NCBI RefSeq assembly: GCF_000421565.1
Contig: NZ_ATXG01000003.1
Coordinates: 62,001 to 126,000, forward strand
Direction of reading: 5' to 3'
DNA: 64,000 nt
DNA from: Agromyces subbeticus DSM 16689
GTDB lineage: Bacteria > Actinomycetota > Actinomycetes > Actinomycetales > Microbacteriaceae
Shown here: positions 43,085 to 51,781 of the stretch, piece after piece
Position numbering within the stretch: position 1 is the stretch's first letter
Layout of the letters: each line of letters begins with the position of its first letter
Made by a program: the position numbers and the translations under genes
Notes under the pieces: generated by a model
Database searches by the model: none
What the model saw: the letters and a program-made list of their open reading frames with translations, nothing else
What the model was told of the DNA's origin: nothing

Positions 43085-45925
43085 ATGTCTGGATTCACGG
43101 GCCGCACGCGGAAGCGCGCGGTTGCGGTCATCCCGATCTTCGCGCTCGCGGCCACCGGTCTGGTGTCGTTGGGTGCGAGCGGGGCGGTCGCAGCTGAAGC
43201 ACCGGTGTCGCCACCGGTGATCAGCGACTCCGAGTACTACATGAACTACGTCGCGCCGCGCGCCGACCTCACGGTCGACACCGACGGGGAGGTGCTCGTC
43301 GACGGCGTCACCGCCAAGTCGTCAGCGCAGGTTCAAGCCGACGCAGAGGCGTTCGATCAGAAGTACTCGCAGGGCAACCCGATCGCCGCGAAGGGACTCG
43401 CCACGCTGGAGGCGAAGTCGATCGCGACGGGGAAGAACCCGAAGGAGCTGAAGAAGCCCAAGCACGACAAGAAGCCCAAGAAGTCGAACTTCAAGCAGGC
43501 CGAGTCGACGCAGGAAGCGAAGCTGCTGACGATCCTCGTCGAGTTCAACGAGAACGCGAACGACGACTTCACGAACACCTACGTGCCGACCGAGTTCGGC
43601 TCGAAGCAGTGCATGCTCGGCAACGTGCAGAACGGGCCGACGCACAACGGCATCCCCGACCCCGCGAGCTACGAGCTCGAAGACAACAACTCGATGTGGG
43701 TGCCCGACTTCTCGTCGGAGCACTACAACAAGATGCTCTTCACCGACGAAGGCATCACCGATCGAGTCCGCACCGACCTCACCGGCCCCGACGGCCAGCC
43801 GGGCTTCGACATCTCGGGCTACACGATGAAGTCGATGTACGAAGAGATGTCGCGCGGCGCCTACACCGTCTCCGGTGAGGCCACCCCGTGGATCACCGTG
43901 CCGCACTCCGAGGGCTGGTACGGCGCGAGCGTCTGCTTCCAGAACGAGGAGGGCGTCTACGAGGCAGGCGAGATCCAAGACCAGCAGGGCCACCCCGACA
44001 ACCCCAAGGGACCGGGCCAGCTGCCGATCGACGCGGTCGCGGCACTCGCCGAGGCACAGCCCGACTTCCCGTGGTCCGAGTACGACATCGAAGACCAGGG
44101 CGACCGTGACGGCGACGGCGACTTCAACGAGCCCGACGGCGTCATCGACCACGTCGTGCTCGTGCACGCCGGCGAAGACAAGTCCGGAAACGGCGGCGCG
44201 CAGGGCACCTACGCCATCTGGGCGCACTCCTCCGCCGTCGCAGGCGGCGCCGACATCCCCGGCACCGACCTCAAGCTCTCGAACTACATCGTGCAGCCCG
44301 AAGACTCGGGTGTCGGCGTGTTCGCGCACGAGTACGGCCACGACCTCGGCCTGCCCGACCTGTACGACACGTCGAACCAGGGCAACTCCGACGTCGACTT
44401 CTGGGACCTCATGTCCTCTGGTTCGCACGCCGGCCCCATCTTCCAGTCGATGCCCACGCACATGGGCATCTGGGACAAGTGGGTGCTCGGCTGGGTCGAC
44501 CCGGTCGTGATGAACCCCGGTGACGACACCGAGACCATCAAGGTCGGCCAGGCGTCGCGCTCGCCCAAGGGCTCCGAAGACGGCGTGAAGGTCAACCTGC
44601 CCGACAAGGTGATCACGCTCGCCGAGCCGGCCAGCGGCGAGAACATGTGGTACACCGGTGCCGATCAGGACTGGGGCGACATCCGCATCTCGCGCACCGT
44701 CGACGTGCCGACCGACGCGAAGTTCTGGATGAGCAACAACTTCGTCATCGAAGCAGACTGGGACTTCGGATTCGTCGAGGTCTCGACCGACGGCGGCACC
44801 ACCTGGACCGACGTCAAGGTCTTCAACGAAGACGGCACCGAGGCGACCACGCCCGATGGCTACCCCGACCCGAACGGCAACCTCGCCACCTTCGGTGACA
44901 AGAAGTACGGCCTCACGGGCGACTCGCACGGGTGGGCTCGCCAATACGTGGACCTCTCGTCGTACGCGGGCACGACGGTCGGCGTTCGACTGCGCCTCGC
45001 CACCGATGCGGCCTACCAGGATCGCGGCTGGTTCGCCGACGACTTCGCCGTCACGAGCGGAACCGACACGGTGTGGACCGACGACGTCGAGAGCGGTGAG
45101 AACGGCTGGACCGCTGAGGTCACGACGTTCGCCGACACGACCGGCCCGGGCTGGCGCATCGACACCGGCACCTCGAGCAAGGCCCAGTACTACATGGTCG
45201 AGTGGCGCAACTTCGACGGCTTCGACGAGGGCCTGAAGTACGGCTACAACTCGGTGTACAGCGACGGTGCGTGGAAGGTCGAGAAGCTCGCCTACAACGC
45301 TCCCGGAGCGTTGGTCTGGTACCGCGACACGACGTACGGCGACACCAACCACGTGCGCACGAACGAGACGGCACTGCCGAGCTACGGCGCCAAGGGCGGC
45401 CTGCTGCTCGTCGACAGCCACTTCGACCCGCTGCGCCGCACCGGTGACGCAGCGGCGGCCGACGGCACGCTGCAGCACAACCTGCCGTCGCGTGCGCAGT
45501 CCTCCGACGTCGCCTTCGGCCTCACCCCGACGCACGCCTTCACGGAGTGCTTCCCGGGTGCGGAGCTGACGACCGAGCACTGCACCGACATCCCGTCGCG
45601 CGAGCCGGTGAGCACCTTCACCGACGACCTCGGATGGACGTCGGGCCTCGAAGTGCTGCCCGACGGCCGCATGGCCCGCCGCTTCCGCGACGGTTCGGTG
45701 GTCGTGCCCTCGGTCGGCAACGCGCCGTACAGCACGCGCATCGTCGACTTCGACGGCAACCCGCTGACCGATCTGTACGGGGCAGCGAGCCCGCTCGGCG
45801 GCGTCTTCGGCACGGGCAACCCCGCCGATGACGGTGTCGGCTACGGCACGGTGGTGCAGGTGAAGAAGGCGTTCAAGGGCAACCAGTCCGCGCTCATCAC
45901 CATCACCCCGCCCGCCGCAGGCTGA
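43085..45925 (+). CDS. Secreted M6 (immune inhibitor A-type) metalloprotease
   Basis: 946 residues from ATG 43085, preceded by AAGGGAG. Signal peptide about 1-37 (RAVAVIPIFALAATGLVSLG), then a propeptide with a lysine-rich stretch (KELKKPKHDKKPKKSNFKQ). The zinc motif HEYGHDLGLPD starts at H415. Downstream domains include a VEG/MAM-like beta-sandwich (WTDDVESGENGWTAEV) as in InhA proteases. The family cleaves host or environmental proteins outside the cell. Single-gene unit ending at a bidirectional terminator. Confidence 0.94.
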   Translation: MSGFTGRTRKRAVAVIPIFALAATGLVSLGASGAVAAEAPVSPPVISDSEYYMNYVAPRADLTVDTDGEVLVDGVTAKSSAQVQADAEAFDQKYSQGNPIAAKGLATLEAKSIATGKNPKELKKPKHDKKPKKSNFKQAESTQEAKLLTILVEFNENANDDFTNTYVPTEFGSKQCMLGNVQNGPTHNGIPDPASYELEDNNSMWVPDFSSEHYNKMLFTDEGITDRVRTDLTGPDGQPGFDISGYTMKSMYEEMSRGAYTVSGEATPWITVPHSEGWYGASVCFQNEEGVYEAGEIQDQQGHPDNPKGPGQLPIDAVAALAEAQPDFPWSEYDIEDQGDRDGDGDFNEPDGVIDHVVLVHAGEDKSGNGGAQGTYAIWAHSSAVAGGADIPGTDLKLSNYIVQPEDSGVGVFAHEYGHDLGLPDLYDTSNQGNSDVDFWDLMSSGSHAGPIFQSMPTHMGIWDKWVLGWVDPVVMNPGDDTETIKVGQASRSPKGSEDGVKVNLPDKVITLAEPASGENMWYTGADQDWGDIRISRTVDVPTDAKFWMSNNFVIEADWDFGFVEVSTDGGTTWTDVKVFNEDGTEATTPDGYPDPNGNLATFGDKKYGLTGDSHGWARQYVDLSSYAGTTVGVRLRLATDAAYQDRGWFADDFAVTSGTDTVWTDDVESGENGWTAEVTTFADTTGPGWRIDTGTSSKAQYYMVEWRNFDGFDEGLKYGYNSVYSDGAWKVEKLAYNAPGALVWYRDTTYGDTNHVRTNETALPSYGAKGGLLLVDSHFDPLRRTGDAAAADGTLQHNLPSRAQSSDVAFGLTPTHAFTECFPGAELTTEHCTDIPSREPVSTFTDDLGWTSGLEVLPDGRMARRFRDGSVVVPSVGNAPYSTRIVDFDGNPLTDLYGAASPLGGVFGTGNPADDGVGYGTVVQVKKAFKGNQSALITITPPAAG

Positions 45926-45959
45926 TCGGGCGACATCGAGAGACACCAGCACGAACGAC

Positions 45960-45993
45960 GAGGCGTCGGCTCCCCTCGGGGAGTCGGCGCCTC
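45960..45993. terminator. Bidirectional terminator hairpin
   Basis: GAGGCGTCGGCTCCCC (45960-45975) pairs with GGGGAGTCGGCGCCTC (45978-45993) with two imperfect pairs around a two-base loop, between the converging M6 protease and DUF389 genes. Confidence 0.7.
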
Positions 45994-46049
45994 GCCGCGT
46001 CACGCCGTGGCACCGCCCGTGCAAAGGCCCCGTCTGCGCACGGCTCGGC

Positions 46050-47018
46050 CTACGACCGCGGATGCGCCTGTCCGAGGAGGCGCTGCTCGCGCCGACGAGC
46101 CGCGCGGTGCTGCACCCGGAGCTGCACGGCGAGCGTCAGCACGCCGCCGGTCACGATCGAAACCAGGTTGACGATGAGTTGCAGCGTCGAGTTGCCGGCC
46201 TGTTCCCATTGCGTGTCGGCGATCGCGACGGCGATCGCACCGGCTGCGGGGATCGTGGTCACCGAGATGAGCACGCCGATGAGGGCTCCGGATTTCGCCG
46301 AGGTGAGCGAGAGCACTCCGGCGATGCCGGCCAGGAAGCCGACGACGTAGCTGAGGGCGTTCGGCTGCCAGATGAACTCGGTCATCGGATGCGCCTGTGC
46401 GAGTGGATCGGCCGGGAAGATGCCGATCGCCTCGAGCACGAGCGCGAAGCCGATCGTGACGGCAATCGCCGACAGATAGCCGATGAGCAGCGTCGCGGTC
46501 GAACGCCAGACGACGCGTGGCCTTCGCCGAACGATGCCGACGGCGATCGCCGCGAGGGGGCCGAAGTCGGGGCCGACCACCATCGCCCCGACGATGAGGA
46601 TCGGCTGATCGGTCACGACGCCGACCGCTGCGATCATCGTCGCGACCGCCATGAAGACGAGGAAGGTCGCCGAGAGCCGCACCTCGTCGTCGGTGCGCGC
46701 CTCGACCTCCTCCCACACGACGGCGTCGTCGTCGTTGCCGAACACGGTCGCGGCGCTGTGCCGGCGCTTGCGGCCGAGTGCGAGATCGACGGACTCGACG
46801 GCGATCGAGCCCTGCTCGTCGAGGCCGAGACCGTGCAACTCGGCGAGCAGCGAACTCGTCGCGTCGCGATCGATGTCGCAGAGGATCACGTCGCCGGACG
46901 GGTCGACGCCGGCGCCCGGCAGCACCACGAGGTTCGTGACCGGCGCATCGGGCGCCCGCAGCACGCGATCGACATCGGTGCGGAGGGCCGGCGGCACGAT
47001 CATTCGCAGATGCAGCAC
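46050..47018 (-). CDS. DUF389-family membrane protein
   Basis: 322 residues from GTG 47018 (VLHLRMIVPP, the usual DUF389 start); ATG 47003 is possible. A soluble ferredoxin-like N-terminal domain covers about 1-100. Six membrane helices follow, with the family-typical VGAMVVGPDFGPLAAIAVGIV and LIGVLISVTTIPAAGAIAVA. The biochemical role of DUF389 proteins is not established. It is separated by 67 bases from an upstream TetR gene on the same strand. Confidence 0.88.
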   Translation of the reverse strand: MLHLRMIVPPALRTDVDRVLRAPDAPVTNLVVLPGAGVDPSGDVILCDIDRDATSSLLAELHGLGLDEQGSIAVESVDLALGRKRRHSAATVFGNDDDAVVWEEVEARTDDEVRLSATFLVFMAVATMIAAVGVVTDQPILIVGAMVVGPDFGPLAAIAVGIVRRRPRVVWRSTATLLIGYLSAIAVTIGFALVLEAIGIFPADPLAQAHPMTEFIWQPNALSYVVGFLAGIAGVLSLTSAKSGALIGVLISVTTIPAAGAIAVAIADTQWEQAGNSTLQLIVNLVSIVTGGVLTLAVQLRVQHRAARRREQRLLGQAHPRS

Positions 47019-47085
47019 GGAGTAAGTCTCGCGCGCGCAGATGCCGCAACCCGCGTGCCGCGCGGGGGTGCGCGAGGTCGGTCGC

Positions 47086-47802
47086 TCAGGCGATGGCGCG
47101 AGTGCCGACGCCCGCGAGGATGCCGTCGAGCAAGCGGTCGATGCCCCAAGCGAACGCGGTGTCGGGGCTGTTGACAGCTTCGGCAGTTGCGGCTTCGCTC
47201 GACTCCTCGGCGCCCGCGCCGATGCCGGCCACGAGGTGCGCGGTCGCCTCGGTGAGCGGATGGCTCGCAGCATCCGACCAGAGCGCGCCCGTCGAAGCGC
47301 GGCCGGCCGGGGCGTCGGCGTCGCCGGCCCGCTCGGCGGCATCGAGGGCGGCGACCCCGAGCATGTGGGCGCGCACGGCGTGCGCGGCGCGGGCGGCGTC
47401 ATCGAGCGGCATCCCCTCGCCCATGAAACCTGCGATGAGGGTTTCATTGAGTCCGAGGGCGTGCTGCCCGTCGAGCGGCCCGCTCGTCACGAGCACCATC
47501 GCGCCCGTGTGCTCGGCGAGGCGTGCGCGGAGCCCGGCGGCGAGCGCGTGCACACGACTGCGCCACTCGACCGAGGCGTCGGATGCCGCGTGGAGGTCGA
47601 GGCTCGAGAGCAACTCTTCGACCATGGCCCGCAGCAGGGCGTTCTTCGAGGGGAAGTACGTGTAGATCGCAGTGGGCGTCAGACTGAGTGCCGCGGCCAC
47701 CCCGCGCACCGAGACGGCGGCGAAGCCCTTCTGCTCGAGGATCTCGAACGCCGCATCGACGATGTCGACCTGGCTGACGCTGCGCCTCGGTCCGGGTTTC
47801 AT
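47086..47802 (-). CDS. TetR-family transcriptional regulator
   Basis: 238 residues with GAGGAG four bases before ATG 47802. The HTH is clear (SQVDIVDAAFEILEQKGFAA at about 9-28; then SLTPTAIYTYFPSKNALL). The ligand domain is TetR_C-like with alanine-rich helices. It lies between DUF389 and ThrE, all on the same strand; ThrE as a target is possible but no operator is evident. Confidence 0.9.
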   Translation of the reverse strand: MKPGPRRSVSQVDIVDAAFEILEQKGFAAVSVRGVAAALSLTPTAIYTYFPSKNALLRAMVEELLSSLDLHAASDASVEWRSRVHALAAGLRARLAEHTGAMVLVTSGPLDGQHALGLNETLIAGFMGEGMPLDDAARAAHAVRAHMLGVAALDAAERAGDADAPAGRASTGALWSDAASHPLTEATAHLVAGIGAGAEESSEAATAEAVNSPDTAFAWGIDRLLDGILAGVGTRAIA

Positions 47803-47854
47803 GGTGCTCCTCGTGGGTCCTCACCACCGTACCGGCACGCGAGAACCGCTTCGA

Positions 47855-49303
47855 TCAGAGCGGCGGCCGCCGCATCCGGTCCGACACGATCGAGCCGGCG
47901 AGCACCCCGAGCGAGATCGCGATCATCGTCGTCAGCGTGGCGATCAGCGAGGCGGTGCCGCCGACATCACCGCCGAGCACCTCTGCCACGCCCACGAGGC
48001 CGAGCGCGCCCGGCACGAGCAGCCAGAACGCGGGGATGAAGCTCACCATCGCGGCCGGGCCGGTGGACTGGCGGGCGACGAGCGCCGTCACGGGCGTGAC
48101 GACGAGCGCGCCGACGAAGGCCGACAGCACGCCGCCGAGCAGGACGCCGCCGATGACCTGCGCGGCATAGGCGACGTAGAGCACGAACATCATCCACAGC
48201 ATGGCGCGGGGCGGCGCGCACTGGTGCACGGCGATGCCCACCCCGAAGACGGCCACGGCGACCCACGGCGCGATCGGGCCGAGCGCCTCGGGATTCTCGG
48301 TGAACTCGAGGTCGGGCACGCCGACGAGCGCGCCCGCACTGACGATGCCCGCCGCGATGAGCACGAGCTGCATGCCGCCCGCGGCGAGGCGGCCGGCGCC
48401 CGCGATCATCTGGCCGGTCGACAGTTCGAGCGCCGCGGTCGTCAGCAGCACGCCCGGGAGCAGCACGACCAGTGGCCCGATCAGCGCGGCCAGGAGTCCG
48501 GGGCCGAATCCAGCGCGCATCAGCACGAACACGACGAGCGCGACGGCAAACGCCACGGTCACGGTGATGAGGGCGCCGTAGCGGTTCGGCAGCCGCTCGC
48601 CGATGAGGAGCAGCGTGCCGACGACGGCGCCCAGCGCGCCCGCGACGCCGATGCCGAGCCACGACGCACCGAGCATCGCCGAGAGCCCGGCGCTGAGCAT
48701 GACGTACCCGAGCGCGCGCAGCACCCGCCCGTACGGCGGCTTCATCTCGCGCACCCAGCGGATGCGGTCGATCGTCGAGGCGGGGTCGAGCAGGCCCGTG
48801 CGCGCTGCGTCCACCGTGCGCTGCACCTCGTCGATCTGGCAGAGGAGCAGACTGCCCTCGCCGCTCAGGACCGCACCGGTGCGCTCCTCCCCCTCCCGGC
48901 GCTCGTGGCCCTCCTGCTTCTCGCCCCGAGCCGACACGAGGAGCGCGGTCGGGAAGACCACGACCTGGCTCGCCGGGAGGCCGTTCACGCGCGCGATGTC
49001 GTCGAGGGCGTTGCGCACCGTCATGACCGAGTACCCGGCGTCGGTCATGGCGGCGCCGACCGCCTCCGTCGCGGCGAGCGCTGCCGCCGGGTCGGGGTCG
49101 CCGGTCGATGGCACCGGCACCGCTCCCGTGCCCACCGCGGAGCGAGCGCTCGCGGCCAGGTCGGGGTCGGCGCGGCGGCGCAACGCGAACAGCACGACGG
49201 CACCGGCGAGCAGCACGGCGATGGCGACGAACGTCGACAGGGGTGACTCGCCGAGGCGCTCGAGCACGGGGGCGATCGGATCCGGTGCGAACTTCGCGAT
49301 CAT
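47855..49303 (-). CDS. thrE: Threonine/serine exporter (ThrE family)
   Basis: 482 residues from ATG 49303, selected by the leaderless -10 six bases upstream; the upstream extension to 49369 is not needed. The size agrees with Corynebacterium ThrE (489). The cytosolic ThrE domain comes first (VGAAMTDAGYSVMTVRNALDD, quoted region about 75-95; VVVFPTALLVSA). Ten membrane helices follow (PGVLLTTAALELSTGQMIAG, a family hallmark). It exports threonine and serine using the proton gradient. With tdh/kbl in the window, two threonine outlets are present. Confidence 0.9.
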   Translation of the reverse strand: MIAKFAPDPIAPVLERLGESPLSTFVAIAVLLAGAVVLFALRRRADPDLAASARSAVGTGAVPVPSTGDPDPAAALAATEAVGAAMTDAGYSVMTVRNALDDIARVNGLPASQVVVFPTALLVSARGEKQEGHERREGEERTGAVLSGEGSLLLCQIDEVQRTVDAARTGLLDPASTIDRIRWVREMKPPYGRVLRALGYVMLSAGLSAMLGASWLGIGVAGALGAVVGTLLLIGERLPNRYGALITVTVAFAVALVVFVLMRAGFGPGLLAALIGPLVVLLPGVLLTTAALELSTGQMIAGAGRLAAGGMQLVLIAAGIVSAGALVGVPDLEFTENPEALGPIAPWVAVAVFGVGIAVHQCAPPRAMLWMMFVLYVAYAAQVIGGVLLGGVLSAFVGALVVTPVTALVARQSTGPAAMVSFIPAFWLLVPGALGLVGVAEVLGGDVGGTASLIATLTTMIAISLGVLAGSIVSDRMRRPPL

Positions 49304-49309
49304 CTGCAC

Positions 49310-49315
49310 ACTGTA
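49310..49315 (-). promoter_or_regulatory. Leaderless -10 box for thrE
   Basis: TACAGT on the minus strand ends six bases before ATG 49303. Confidence 0.6.
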
Positions 49316-49441
49316 GATCGGCCGGGTGCTCGCGCGGTATGTCGCGCTGGAGTCGCCACGTGTTCCCACGTGATCGACCCGGGGACGACCGCGTCGACAC
49401 CGCCGCCGCCGCCCGTCGTCGTCGTCGTCGGGCGAGCTCCT

Positions 49442-49801
49442 TCAGCCGAGCGGTGTCAGGAACGTCAGCACCGAACCGCGCTCGACGATCAAGGGGCCGA
49501 GCGCGGCGTTGAAGTCGGCGCCGTAGGGGGCGGCGAGATGCTCGGCGAACGCGGCGGCATCGCGATAGGCCTCGGTCACGACGAAGCGCGCGCCGACCGG
49601 CGCCGGTCCCGCCGCCGCAGCAGCAGCAGCCATGAAGGCCCGCCCGGTGGGTGCCGGGGCCACTCGGTGCGGCGTGAAGTCGAGGCATCCGCTCTCTCGG
49701 CGAACCTCGGCGGTCAGCGCGAGGAGGAGGCGCTCGACCTCCTCCTCGCGACCGGCGATCGCGGTGAACTCGGCGATCAGCTCGACCCGGGCTCCGCTCA
49801 C
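49442..49801 (-). CDS. ABM-fold protein coupled to the fructose transporter operon
   Basis: 119 residues. GTG 49801 overlaps the ATPase stop (GTGA). The dimeric alpha/beta-barrel fold of antibiotic biosynthesis monooxygenases is recognisable: AEFTAIAGREEEVERLL, ESGCLDFTPHRV, FVVTEAYRDAAAFAEHLA and the end SVLTFLTPLG. An alanine run (AAAAAAAG) loosens the middle. ABM-fold proteins include heme oxygenases, quinol monooxygenases and the LsrG isomerase of the autoinducer-2 operon. Its place at the end of a sugar operon makes a role in sugar or sugar-phosphate isomerisation plausible, but this is inference. Confidence 0.8.
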   Translation of the reverse strand: MSGARVELIAEFTAIAGREEEVERLLLALTAEVRRESGCLDFTPHRVAPAPTGRAFMAAAAAAAGPAPVGARFVVTEAYRDAAAFAEHLAAPYGADFNAALGPLIVERGSVLTFLTPLG

Positions 49802-50610
49802 GCGCGCAGCGCGCCGGTCATGATCGCCACCGCGTCGGTCATGGTGTGCGACTCGGGAGTGATCGTCGCGGCACGCTTGCCGAGTCGCTGGATGTGGATG
49901 CGATCGGCGACGTCGAAGACGTGCGGCATGTTGTGCGAGATGAGGATGACGGGGATGCCGCGATCGCGCAGGTTCCTGATGAGCTCGAGCACCTGGTTCG
50001 ACTCGCGCACGCCGAGTGCCGCCGTCGGTTCGTCGAGCACGACGACCTTCGATCCGAAGGCCGCGGCCCGGGCCACCGCGACCGCCTGACGCTGCCCGCC
50101 CGAGAGGTTCTCGACGGGCACGGTCACGTCTTGCAGCGTCGAGATGCCGAGCGCGCGCAGTTCGTTGCGCGCCTTCTCGCGCATGCCCTTCTGGTCGACG
50201 ATGCGGAACACCGAGCCGAGGATGCCGCGCTTGCGCTCCTCCCGCCCGAGGAACAGGTTCGTGGCCACGTCGAGCGCCGGCGAGACGGCGAGGTTCTGGT
50301 AGACGGTCTCGATACCCGCGGCCCGGGCGTCTTGCGGGCGCTTGAAGTGCACGGGCTTGCCGTCGAGGAAGATCTCGCCTTCATCGGGGATCTCGGCGCC
50401 GGTGAGGCACTTGATGAGCGTCGATTTGCCGGCGCCGTTGTCGCCGATGATCGCGAGCACCTCGCCGGGGTACAGCTCGAGGCTCACCCCGTCGAGGCCG
50501 ACGACGCGGCCGAAGGTCTTCACGAGCCGGCGGGCACTCAGGATCGGGGTGCGGGTCTCGGCGGGGCCGGCGGCGGGCACCTGGCCCGCGGCATCCGTTG
50601 CGGTGGTCAT
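49798..50610 (-). CDS. frcA: Fructose-type ABC transporter ATP-binding protein (single domain)
   Basis: 270 residues. One nucleotide-binding domain only (Walker A GDNGAGKST, signature LSGGQRQAVAVARA, Walker B VVVLDEPTAALG), unlike the duplicated RbsA of about 500 residues. This matches FrcA of the CUT2 fructose importer. The ATG overlaps the permease stop. It energises uptake through FrcC. Confidence 0.9.
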   Translation of the reverse strand: MTTATDAAGQVPAAGPAETRTPILSARRLVKTFGRVVGLDGVSLELYPGEVLAIIGDNGAGKSTLIKCLTGAEIPDEGEIFLDGKPVHFKRPQDARAAGIETVYQNLAVSPALDVATNLFLGREERKRGILGSVFRIVDQKGMREKARNELRALGISTLQDVTVPVENLSGGQRQAVAVARAAAFGSKVVVLDEPTAALGVRESNQVLELIRNLRDRGIPVILISHNMPHVFDVADRIHIQRLGKRAATITPESHTMTDAVAIMTGALRA

Positions 50611-51647
50611 TTGCGTACCTTTCGAATCCACTGGTCGACCGAGACGGCGACGACGATGAGCACGCCGACCGCGAAGGTCTGCCAGAGCACGTCGAGCCCC
50701 GCGAGCGAGAGGCCGTTGCGGAAGACACCGACGATGAGAGCGCCGAGCAGGGTGCCCCAAACGGTGCCGCGACCGCCGAAGAGGCTCGTGCCGCCGATGA
50801 CGACGGCGGTGATCGAGTCGAGGTTGAGCTCTGCGCCCGCGTTGGGCGATGCCGCGTTCGTGCGGCCGATCTGGATCCAGGCACCGAGGGCGAGGATCGC
50901 GCCCGCCGCGAGGTAGACGCTCATCAGCACCCGGTTCACACTGATGCCGGCGAGGCGCGCGGCCTCGGGGTCGTCGCCGACCGCGTAGACGTGTCGGCCC
51001 CAGGCGGTCTTCGCGAGGATCAGGGAGATCACCACGTAGAGCACCAGCATCATCAGCACGCCCACGGTGAAGTTCACGCCGCCGATGGTGAAGGTGGCGC
51101 CCATCGCGGTGAGCAGTTCGGGCATCTCGGCGCCGCGCACGGTCGCGCCCCCCGAGTACAGCAGGGTGAGCGCGACGAAGATGCTGAGCGTGCCGAGCGT
51201 CACGATGAAGGGCGGCAGCTTCAGACGGGTGACGAGGAAGCCGTTGAGGGCGCCCGCTGCGAGGCCGACGACGAGGCCCAGGACAATGGCCAGAATGCCC
51301 GGGAGGCCGAGCTGCACGCTCGTCTGCGCCATCACCATCGAGCTCAGCACCATGACGGCGCCGACCGAGAGGTCGATGCCCGCGGTGAGGATGATGAGGG
51401 TCTGGGCGACGGCGAGCGTACCGACCACGGCGACCTGCTGCGTGATGAGCGAGAGGTTCGCCGGGTTCAGGAACCGGTCGTTGAGCAGTCCGAAGACGAT
51501 CACGGCGAGCACGAGCACGAGCGCCGGGCTGATCGCCGGGTAGCGGTGCAGGGTGTTCCGGATGCGGCTGAGCGGGGTGGTTCGGTCGAGGAACTCCTCG
51601 GCCAGGTCGAGCGCCGAGGTCGGCGGCTCGGTGGTCTGCTGGGTCAC
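50607..51647 (-). CDS. frcC: Fructose-type ABC transporter permease
   Basis: 346 residues from GTG 51647 with GGAG seven bases before it. A CUT2/RbsC-type permease with about ten helices: LLNDRFLNPANLSLI, LIILTAGIDLSVGAVM, GALNGFLVTRLKLPPFIVTL and TSLFGGRGTVWGTLLGALIV are family hallmarks. It works with the FrcA ATPase and FrcB binding protein. Confidence 0.93.
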   Translation of the reverse strand: MTQQTTEPPTSALDLAEEFLDRTTPLSRIRNTLHRYPAISPALVLVLAVIVFGLLNDRFLNPANLSLITQQVAVVGTLAVAQTLIILTAGIDLSVGAVMVLSSMVMAQTSVQLGLPGILAIVLGLVVGLAAGALNGFLVTRLKLPPFIVTLGTLSIFVALTLLYSGGATVRGAEMPELLTAMGATFTIGGVNFTVGVLMMLVLYVVISLILAKTAWGRHVYAVGDDPEAARLAGISVNRVLMSVYLAAGAILALGAWIQIGRTNAASPNAGAELNLDSITAVVIGGTSLFGGRGTVWGTLLGALIVGVFRNGLSLAGLDVLWQTFAVGVLIVVAVSVDQWIRKVRK

Positions 51648-51697
51648 GTTGATACTCCGTTGTTCGGTGAGTGAGCGGTGCGGGCCGGGAGGGACCG

Positions 51698-51773
51698 GAT
51701 GCCGCGGGGTGGGTCATGATCAGGAGAGCCGCGCCGCGGCATCCTCACCGACCCGCACCACTCACGGTGCGGT
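51698..51773 (-). terminator. Two hairpins between frcB and frcC
   Basis: GGATGCCGCGG (51698-51708) pairs with CCGCGGCATCC (51735-51745); CCGCACC (51754-51760) pairs with GGTGCGG (51767-51773). They lie within the 134-base gap inside the operon, where partial termination or mRNA protection would give more binding protein than permease, as in many ABC operons. Confidence 0.5.
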
Positions 51774-51781
51774 GCCGGGGA

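Noticed and set aside
43322-46024. 900-codon minus-strand frame opposite the M6 protease
   Set aside because: Repetitive valine/glycine/arginine composition, no domain, and complete overlap with a clear secreted protease gene.
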